From Chloroflexota bacterium (lineage in GTDB: Bacteria; Chloroflexota; Limnocylindria; QHBO01), in assembly GCA_024636135.1 (NCBI GenBank), contig JAGXHP010000141.1, forward strand, positions 1 to 13,923: DNA of 13,923 nt. Reading direction: 5' to 3'. Position 1 is the stretch's first letter. Every line of letters starts with the position of its first letter. Positions 9,358-13,923 of the stretch are shown here, in pieces. The translations under genes were made by a program, and so were the position numbers. The notes beneath the pieces were generated by a model that saw only the letters and a list, made by a program, of their open reading frames with translations, did not search any database and was not told where the DNA came from.

Positions 9358-9363
9358 CTTATC
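9358..9363 (-). promoter_or_regulatory. Candidate -10 of the helicase gene
   Basis: On the minus strand the sequence GTGATAAGC contains GATAAG, a partial match to the -10 consensus, in otherwise very GC-rich DNA. Transcription would start about 13 nt before the ATG at 9337. No -35 was found. Confidence 0.25.
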
Positions 9364-9404
9364 ACGTCGCACCGCCCCGCCCGGCGCGTCTCCCGCCAAG
9401 CCCG

Positions 9405-9410
9405 TATCCT
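9405..9410 (+). promoter_or_regulatory. Candidate -10 of the LCP gene
   Basis: TATCCT is an AT-containing -10-like hexamer in the divergent gap. It would start transcription near 9417, which would exclude the GTG at 9411 as the start of the LCP gene. Confidence 0.4.
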
Positions 9411-9439
9411 GTGCACCGCGTCCGCCCGATCGGCGGCCC

Positions 9440-9474
9440 AGGAGGACCGAGCGACCCCGATGCATCCCGCGTGA
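9440..9474 (+). promoter_or_regulatory. AGGAGG Shine-Dalgarno and four-codon leader ORF before the LCP gene
   Basis: A strong AGGAGG (9440-9445) is followed 14 nt later by ATG (9460), which opens a four-codon frame, Met-His-Pro-Ala, then TGA (9472-9474). This TGA overlaps the GTG (9471-9473) of the LCP frame as GTGA, the coupling used between genes in this window. Ribosomes may load on the mini-ORF and restart at the GTG. The spacing is longer than ideal, so this is tentative. Confidence 0.3.
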
Positions 9475-10664
9475 GACCGCGAACGACGAACGCGTACAGC
9501 GACGACACCATCCCCTACGACCGCGAGCTCATCCGGTCGGGCGGTGCGTCGCGGCGCGCGGATCGGCAGCGCCGCGGAGCTCGGCCCGACCCATCGCGCC
9601 GGTCGCCTTTGCGCCCGCGGCGTCGACGGCGGGGGTCGTTCCTGCGCACCCTGCGAACGATCATCCTGCTCATCCTCGTGGCCGTAGTCGTGGGTGCCGT
9701 GCTCCTGTTCCTGCGCGGGGCGACATTCAACGCCGCGGTTTCGAGCGCTCCCTATCCGTCGACGGCACTGCTGTGGGACCTCAACGGCAGCGAGCGCGTG
9801 AACGTCCTGATGGTCGGCTACGGTGGCGGCGACCACGATGGCGCCTACCTCGCAGACTCGATCCAGATCCTGTCGATCGACCCGAGCACCGACACGACGA
9901 CGACGATTCCGATCCCGCGCGATCTTTGGATCGAGGGCATCGGTGCCTTCAGCCAGAACGGGAAGGTCAATGAGGTGTACGCGGTCGGCCACGGATCGGT
10001 CGCGGGTGACGAGGCGGAGAAGCTCGATGCCGCCGGGGGACTGATGGCCGAGGTCCTCACCGACGTCACTGGCCTGCAGATCGACCATTGGCTGTCCGTC
10101 GACTTCGCCGGGTTCCGCGACATGGTCGACGCGATCGGCGGAGTTACCGTCGACAACCCGGTTGCCTTCGACTACACGACCATCGAGGAGTTCCACCTGC
10201 GCGGCCTGTGGACGACGGGTGGCTTTGCAGCCGGCGAGATCCATCTCGATGGCGACGAGGCGCTCGCCTATACGCGGGCACGCTACACAAGCGTGGTCAG
10301 CGAATCGACCGACTTCGCCCGCTCCGTGCGCCAGGCGAGGGTCATGAGCGCGATCCGTGCCTCGCTCGGCACGGGTGGGCTCGGCGCCATCGGGCCGGGT
10401 CTCGGCTTGATCGACGCTTTGGAAGGACGGATCCGCACCGATCTTTCGGCGATCGACCTGTTCCTCTTGTCGGGACACCTGTCCAGTGATCGGCGCATCG
10501 ATCTGGCGGAGGATGTGGCCCTCGTCGCCACGACAAACACGATCGGTCAGTACATCCTTCTGCCGATCGGTTGGACCGGCGCGGGCGACTACGCAGGACT
10601 GAGGCGATACGTGTCGGACGGCCTCGAGGCAGCGGCGGCGGCGCAGGCTGATGACTCGCCGTAG
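9471..10664 (+). CDS. LytR-CpsA-Psr (LCP) family cell-wall glycopolymer transferase
   Basis: This 397-aa protein has a long Arg/Pro-rich cytoplasmic N-terminus, one transmembrane helix (about 64-81) and an extracytoplasmic LCP domain (about 110-300). Family members move undecaprenyl-linked glycopolymers onto peptidoglycan or related acceptors. LCP hallmarks are VNVLMVGYGGG (110-120), a DS at 129-130, the IPIPRDLWIEG block with R150 and D151, a GGVTVDNP segment (223-230), GDEALAYTRAR (261-271), and DFARSVRQARV (281-291) with R284, R288 and Q289; the Arg and Asp residues bind the pyrophosphate lipid and Mg2+ in the family. I chose the GTG at 9471 because the alternative GTG at 9411 lies at or before the likely transcription start; that choice would add 20 residues. 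Its end overlaps the Nudix gene by 14 nt. The polymer attached is unknown. Confidence 0.9.
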   Translation: MRPRTTNAYSDDTIPYDRELIRSGGASRRADRQRRGARPDPSRRSPLRPRRRRRGSFLRTLRTIILLILVAVVVGAVLLFLRGATFNAAVSSAPYPSTALLWDLNGSERVNVLMVGYGGGDHDGAYLADSIQILSIDPSTDTTTTIPIPRDLWIEGIGAFSQNGKVNEVYAVGHGSVAGDEAEKLDAAGGLMAEVLTDVTGLQIDHWLSVDFAGFRDMVDAIGGVTVDNPVAFDYTTIEEFHLRGLWTTGGFAAGEIHLDGDEALAYTRARYTSVVSESTDFARSVRQARVMSAIRASLGTGGLGAIGPGLGLIDALEGRIRTDLSAIDLFLLSGHLSSDRRIDLAEDVALVATTNTIGQYILLPIGWTGAGDYAGLRRYVSDGLEAAAAAQADDSP

Positions 10665-11157
10665 TCGGCGCCCGCGGCTGCGGGACGTTCCCCGGGCGAT
10701 GATCAGGGGCGCGGTGGAGTTCGCCGCCCTCTTCAATGGCCGGTATCAGCGCGGCGAAGGCGCGCACGTGCTGGCCGTCGATGAGGATGGCCGGGTCCTG
10801 GTCGTCCGCACGACCTACCTTGGCCCGTACTGGATGCTGCCCGGGGGGCGGGTAGAGAGGAATGAGGCCCCCCACGTTGCCGCCGTTCGAGAGGTCCGCG
10901 AGGAGACAGGCCTGCTCGTCACGGTGGACGATCTTGCCCTGCTTGACGCCCGAACCGCATCGGGGGTGAGCTACGTGTTTCGTGGCCACGTGGTCGGCGG
11001 CGAGCTCAAGCCGCAGTTCGGCGAAATCGCCGAGGTCGGGTGGGTGTCTCGATCCGAGATCAACGCGACTTCGACGAGCCTCGCCGCGCTGCTCAGGTTC
11101 ATCGATGAAGCGGGGGAGCGCGTGGTGTATCTGGGGATCCCACGCCAGACGCCCTAA
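10651..11157 (+). CDS. Nudix hydrolase
   Basis: This 168-aa protein has a perfect Nudix box G-x5-E-x7-REVREETGL: the box starts at the second Gly of LPGGRVERNE, with AAVREVREETGLLV following, at about residues 66-90. Such enzymes hydrolyse nucleoside diphosphates linked to another group, using Mg2+ held by the REVREE glutamates. The strands VLAVDEDGRVLVVR and YWMLPGG fit the fold. The substrate is not predictable: oxidised nucleotides (MutT-like housecleaning) or nucleotide sugars are both possible. The N-terminus is Arg-rich, and an internal ATG at 10699 is an alternative start. The chosen ATG lies inside the end of the LCP gene, so translation is probably coupled. The stop is 9 nt before uvrC, so all three may share a transcript. 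Confidence 0.92.
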   Translation: MTRRSRRPRLRDVPRAMIRGAVEFAALFNGRYQRGEGAHVLAVDEDGRVLVVRTTYLGPYWMLPGGRVERNEAPHVAAVREVREETGLLVTVDDLALLDARTASGVSYVFRGHVVGGELKPQFGEIAEVGWVSRSEINATSTSLAALLRFIDEAGERVVYLGIPRQTP

Positions 11158-11160
11158 CAT
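11155..11160 (+). promoter_or_regulatory. Candidate -10 giving a leaderless uvrC transcript
   Basis: TAACAT, overlapping the Nudix stop codon, lies exactly 6 nt before the uvrC ATG. A normal -10 to start distance puts the first transcribed base at the A of the ATG. No Shine-Dalgarno lies in the gap, which fits leaderless translation. There is no convincing -35. Confidence 0.4.
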
Positions 11161-11166
11161 TCCCGC

Positions 11167-13128
11167 ATGAACGCCGCACACGGGCTGTCTCCTTCGCTGG
11201 GAGCAGTGCTGCGCCGCCTCCCGATGAGCCCGGGCGTCTACCTGATGAAGAACGCGGACGGGCGCGTGCTGTACGTCGGCAAGGCTGACGCGCTCCGCAG
11301 CCGAGTGCGGTCGTACTTCGGCGCGCGCGGGCCCGAGGACGCCCGCATCGGCCGCATGGTGACCGAGGTCGCCGACGTCCAGTACATCGTCACCGACACC
11401 GTGTCTGAGGCCTACCTGCTCGAGTCGAACCTCATCAAGGAGCACCGGCCGCGATTCAACATCCGGCTGCGCGACGACAAGAGCTACCCGTTCGTGAAGA
11501 TCACGCTGGGCGAGGACTTCCCCCGCATCGTGCGGACGCGCGCCCTGAAGCGCGACGGCAGCCGCTACTTCGGCCCGTACGCATCGGCATCAAGCGTGGA
11601 CGAGACCCTGAAGCTGCTGCGCAAGATCTTCCCGTTCCGCACCTGCAACCTCGACATCCCCGAGGGAAAGCGGGTCCTGGAACGGCCATGCCTGCTGTAC
11701 TACATCAACCGCTGCCAGGGGCCGTGCATCGAGGCCGTCCCGAAAGCCGAGTACCGCGAGACGATCGGCCAGATCGTGGATTTCCTGGACGGGAAACAGG
11801 AGCCGATCGCGGCCGACCTCAAGCGGGAGATGGCCGCGCACTCGGAGGCGCTGCGCTACGAGCAGGCAGCCGCCAGCCGGGACAAGCTTCGCGCCGTCGA
11901 GCGGACGATGGAGCAGCAGAAGATGGCGGCCTTCAGCCGGGCCGAGCACGACGTCATCGGCTTCGCTCGCGAGGAGGATGAAGCGTGCATCCAGGTCATG
12001 CAGGTCCGCAACGGCAAGCTCATCGGCCGGGAGCACTTCATCGTCGAAGGGGCGCGCGAAGTCCCCGATGCGGAGGTCCTCGGGGCGTTCCTGCCGCAGT
12101 ACTATGCCAGCACCGATGCCGTGCCGCGCGCCATTCTCGCTCCGCTCCTCCCGGACGAGGCCGATGAGCTCGCGGCGTACCTCGCCGACCGGCGGGGCGT
12201 CCGGGTCACGATCACCGTGCCGGAGCGCGGCGAGAAGCGCCGGCTCGTGGCCATGGCAACCGGGAATGCCGTCGAAGCGCTGGCGCGGGAGCGTGCCGAA
12301 TGGCTGGCGGACACGGCTCGGCGTGACGAGGCACTCGACGAGCTGGCGGCCGCGTTGCGCCTGTCAAAGGCACCCGAGCGCATCGAGTGCTACGACATGA
12401 GCAACATCCAGGGCACGAGCGCTGTCGGATCGATGGTGGTCTTCATCGACGGCAAACCGGAACCGCGCGAGTATCGACGCTTCCGCATCCGCTCGGGCGA
12501 CACGCCCGACGACTTTCGCATGATGGCCGAGGTCCTGCGCCGCCGATTCAGCCGCGTCGCGCGTCTGCGCCGCGAGACGGGCGCGCTGTCGCTCGCCGCT
12601 GTCGGTGCCGACGAAGCTCCCGAGGAGATCCAGGAGGCAGAGGCGGGGGAGGCTGCCGAGCGACCCGCTCCCGATGGGTGGGCGGTCCCGGATCTCGTGA
12701 TCGTCGACGGAGGCAAGGGCCAGCTCTCGGCGGCTGTCGGCGTGATGGATGAGCTCGGGATCACCGACGTCCCGCTCACCGGCCTGGCGAAGCGGTTCGA
12801 GGAGCTCCACCTTCCCCGCCAGGCGGCGCCGGTGGTGCTGCCCCGTCGGTCGCAGGCCCTCTACCTCGTGCAGCGCATCCGCGATGAGGCCCACCGATTC
12901 GCCATCACCTACCACCGCGACGTGCGCGGCAAGCGCGCGCTGCGCAGCGAGCTCGATGACATCGCGGGCATCGGCCCCGGACGCAAGAAGGCGCTGCTCA
13001 AGCACTTCGGATCGGTGCGCAGGATCCGTGAGGCCTCGGTCGAGGAGGTTGCCGCGACGCCCGGGATCAGCCGCGCGATCGCCGAGCGGCTCAAGGGCCA
13101 CCTGGCGCGCGAGGGCATGCTCGCCTAG
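11167..13128 (+). CDS. uvrC: UvrC, excinuclease ABC subunit C
   Basis: This 653-aa protein is the nuclease of nucleotide excision repair, cutting both sides of the lesion once UvrB is loaded. The N-terminal GIY-YIG domain (about 18-100) makes the 3' cut: GVYLM (23-27), LYVGKA (35-40), and E87 as likely metal ligand. A four-Cys region (C160, C175, C183, C187) matches the cluster proposed to hold Fe-S in UvrC. A UVR/UvrB-binding coiled coil spans about 215-250. The RNase H-like domain makes the 5' cut: D410 in CYDMSNIQGTS, D514 in VIVDGGKGQL, and H577 in DEAHRFAI. Tandem helix-hairpin-helix motifs (about 594-647, with IAGIGPGRKKALLKHFGS) bind DNA. An acidic Ala/Glu-rich linker (about 467-505) interrupts the RNase H domain and looks disordered. 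The start is 9 nt after the Nudix stop. No LexA box was found upstream. Confidence 0.97.
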   Translation: MNAAHGLSPSLGAVLRRLPMSPGVYLMKNADGRVLYVGKADALRSRVRSYFGARGPEDARIGRMVTEVADVQYIVTDTVSEAYLLESNLIKEHRPRFNIRLRDDKSYPFVKITLGEDFPRIVRTRALKRDGSRYFGPYASASSVDETLKLLRKIFPFRTCNLDIPEGKRVLERPCLLYYINRCQGPCIEAVPKAEYRETIGQIVDFLDGKQEPIAADLKREMAAHSEALRYEQAAASRDKLRAVERTMEQQKMAAFSRAEHDVIGFAREEDEACIQVMQVRNGKLIGREHFIVEGAREVPDAEVLGAFLPQYYASTDAVPRAILAPLLPDEADELAAYLADRRGVRVTITVPERGEKRRLVAMATGNAVEALARERAEWLADTARRDEALDELAAALRLSKAPERIECYDMSNIQGTSAVGSMVVFIDGKPEPREYRRFRIRSGDTPDDFRMMAEVLRRRFSRVARLRRETGALSLAAVGADEAPEEIQEAEAGEAAERPAPDGWAVPDLVIVDGGKGQLSAAVGVMDELGITDVPLTGLAKRFEELHLPRQAAPVVLPRRSQALYLVQRIRDEAHRFAITYHRDVRGKRALRSELDDIAGIGPGRKKALLKHFGSVRRIREASVEEVAATPGISRAIAERLKGHLAREGMLA

Positions 13129-13168
13129 CTCCGCTCAGCGAGCGCCGAGGCGTGAACCACGAGTTCGG

Positions 13169-13174
13169 TATACT
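13169..13174 (+). promoter_or_regulatory. -10 element of the secD promoter
   Basis: TATACT is the closest match to the -10 consensus (five of six) in the window. It sits in the uvrC-secD gap and would start transcription near 13181, giving a leader of about 90 nt. No clear -35 is visible at 16-18 nt. Confidence 0.55.
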
Positions 13175-13183
13175 GGCGCCGCC

Positions 13184-13202
13184 CGCCGCTGGTGAAGCGG
13201 CG
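13184..13202 (+). promoter_or_regulatory. Hairpin at the 5' end of the secD leader
   Basis: CGCCGCT-GGTGA-AGCGGCG forms a perfect 7-bp GC-rich stem with a 5-nt loop, beginning about 3 nt after the predicted transcription start. The following TGTTTCG is only weakly T-rich, so a uvrC terminator is possible but not convincing; mRNA stabilisation or regulation is another option. Confidence 0.4.
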
Positions 13203-13207
13203 TGTTT

Positions 13208-13235
13208 CGTGTCCGGGACGCCACGAGCCGGCACG
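13208..13235 (+). promoter_or_regulatory. Second possible hairpin in the secD leader
   Basis: CGTG-t-CCGG (13208-13216) can pair with CCGGCACG (13228-13235), giving 8 bp with one bulged T and an 11-nt loop. In GC-rich DNA such pairing can be accidental, but it directly follows the first hairpin. Confidence 0.25.
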
Positions 13236-13270
13236 TGACCCCATACAACCGAGGACTGCACGAACCACCC

Positions 13271-13923
13271 ATGACCTGGCGTCGTATCGCCCCGTGGCTC
13301 ATCGGGGTCATCGCCCTGCTGGCGATCTTCATCGACCTCCCGCGCACGTCGCTGGGCCTGTCGTGGCTGCCCGACGAGGTGGCGGGCGCCCAGTTCCGGA
13401 CGGTCCTCGGCCTCGACCTTCAGGGCGGGCTGCGCGTGACGCTCGAAGCCGAACCCCAGGGCGATGAGCCAATCACCGACGAGCAGGTCGGGCTCGCGCG
13501 AGACATCATCGAGCGGCGCGTCGCCGGCATCGGCGTCAGCGAGCCGCAGGTCTACACCGAGGTCGCCGGCGACGGCTCACGTCGGATCGTGGTCGAGGTG
13601 CCCGGCGTCTCGGATGAGCAGCAGATCCGCAGTCTCGTCGGGTCGACCGGCCAGCTGCAGTTCATCGACCCGCGCGGGCAGCAGCTCACCGACAACCAGG
13701 ACATCCGCGCCATGCTCGCCGATGGGACCGTGGCCGAACTGTTCGACGGCGGGCAGATCGACCCGAACAGCGTCGCTCCCGACGTCAGTGGCGGAAGTGG
13801 CGGCGGCGGCGGCATCGGCGTGTCGTTCACGCTCCGCGACCAGGGTCGCGAGATCTGGTGCGACTTCACCACGGCGAACGTCGGCCGGCCCGGCCCGATT
13901 GCCCTGGACGGACGGATCTACAC
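13271..13923 (+). CDS. secD: SecD, protein-export membrane subunit (5' part)
   Basis: The frame is open from the ATG to the window end (217 full codons). It has a basic N-terminus, a first transmembrane helix (about 8-22), then LGLDLQGGLRVTLEA (46-60), the hallmark start of the SecD P1 periplasmic region. DIIERRVAGIGVSEPQV (78-94) and the strand RRIVVEVPGV (104-113) are further family blocks, and the tail approaching IALDGRIYT matches the usual conserved segment. SecD with SecF pulls secreted proteins out of the SecYEG channel using the proton or sodium gradient. A Gly-rich insert (about 173-183) looks like a flexible loop. The ATG lacks a close Shine-Dalgarno; GAGG lies about 15 nt upstream. 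The gene has its own promoter candidate after uvrC; secF probably follows outside the window. Confidence 0.93.
   Translation, partial: MTWRRIAPWLIGVIALLAIFIDLPRTSLGLSWLPDEVAGAQFRTVLGLDLQGGLRVTLEAEPQGDEPITDEQVGLARDIIERRVAGIGVSEPQVYTEVAGDGSRRIVVEVPGVSDEQQIRSLVGSTGQLQFIDPRGQQLTDNQDIRAMLADGTVAELFDGGQIDPNSVAPDVSGGSGGGGGIGVSFTLRDQGREIWCDFTTANVGRPGPIALDGRIY

Noticed and set aside
8757..10736. 659-codon open frame on the minus strand across the helicase start, the LCP gene and the Nudix start
   Set aside because: It runs opposite or out of frame with three well-supported genes and has no motif.
13132..13144. CGCTC-AGC-GAGCG hairpin just after uvrC as a terminator
   Set aside because: It has only 5 bp with a 3-nt loop and no T-run follows; chance is likely in GC-rich DNA.
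13192..13467. GTG-initiated frame in the secD leader as a regulatory uORF
   Set aside because: It runs far into secD in another frame, has no Shine-Dalgarno, and encodes low-complexity Arg/Pro sequence.

Overview
This is a GC-rich, gene-dense bacterial chromosome segment with short intergenic gaps, many 4-nt GTGA/ATGA gene overlaps and frequent GTG starts. It contains no tRNA, rRNA, CRISPR array or insertion sequence that I can recognise. The gene styles suggest a Chloroflexota lineage (Limnocylindria-like), with Actinomycetota as the alternative; this is inference. It reads as core chromosome, not a mobile island.

Layout. (1) Positions 1-1315, plus strand: the end of an unrecognised gene, a uracil-DNA-glycosylase-superfamily protein lacking most of the usual Fe-S cysteines, and a single-pass membrane-anchored protein, chained by 4-nt overlaps. 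(2) Positions 1312-4084, minus strand: a three-gene ABC-2 exporter operon (one DrrA-like ATPase, two different permeases) converging on the first operon with stop codons that share a CTAG. Upstream on the same strand is an orphan 84-aa gene (4188-4442) with a clear Shine-Dalgarno. (3) Positions 4443-4725: a regulatory region holding two inverted repeats, one a perfect Gram-positive-type LexA (SOS) box directly upstream of uvrA. (4) Positions 4726-7659: uvrA, plus strand. (5) Positions 7673-9337: a compact UvrD/PcrA-type helicase on the minus strand, convergent with uvrA. (6) Positions 9338-9470: a divergent promoter region, followed on the plus strand by an LCP-family cell-wall transferase, a Nudix hydrolase and uvrC, closely packed. 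(7) Positions 13129-13270: a 142-nt gap with a good -10 element and two possible hairpins, then the start of secD, cut by the window end.

How the genes work together. UvrA and UvrC are two of the three nucleotide excision repair excision proteins. A UvrD-type helicase normally removes the excised oligomer, and the UDG-like protein may start base excision repair, so DNA repair is a theme of the window although the genes lie in separate transcription units. The LexA box indicates that uvrA is SOS-controlled; no such box was found before uvrC. The ABC exporter, LCP protein and SecD belong to the cell envelope. I found no wholly new system. The most useful observations are the LexA box, the degenerate Fe-S ligands of the UDG-like protein, possible leaderless or near-leaderless starts of uvrA and uvrC, and the structured secD leader.
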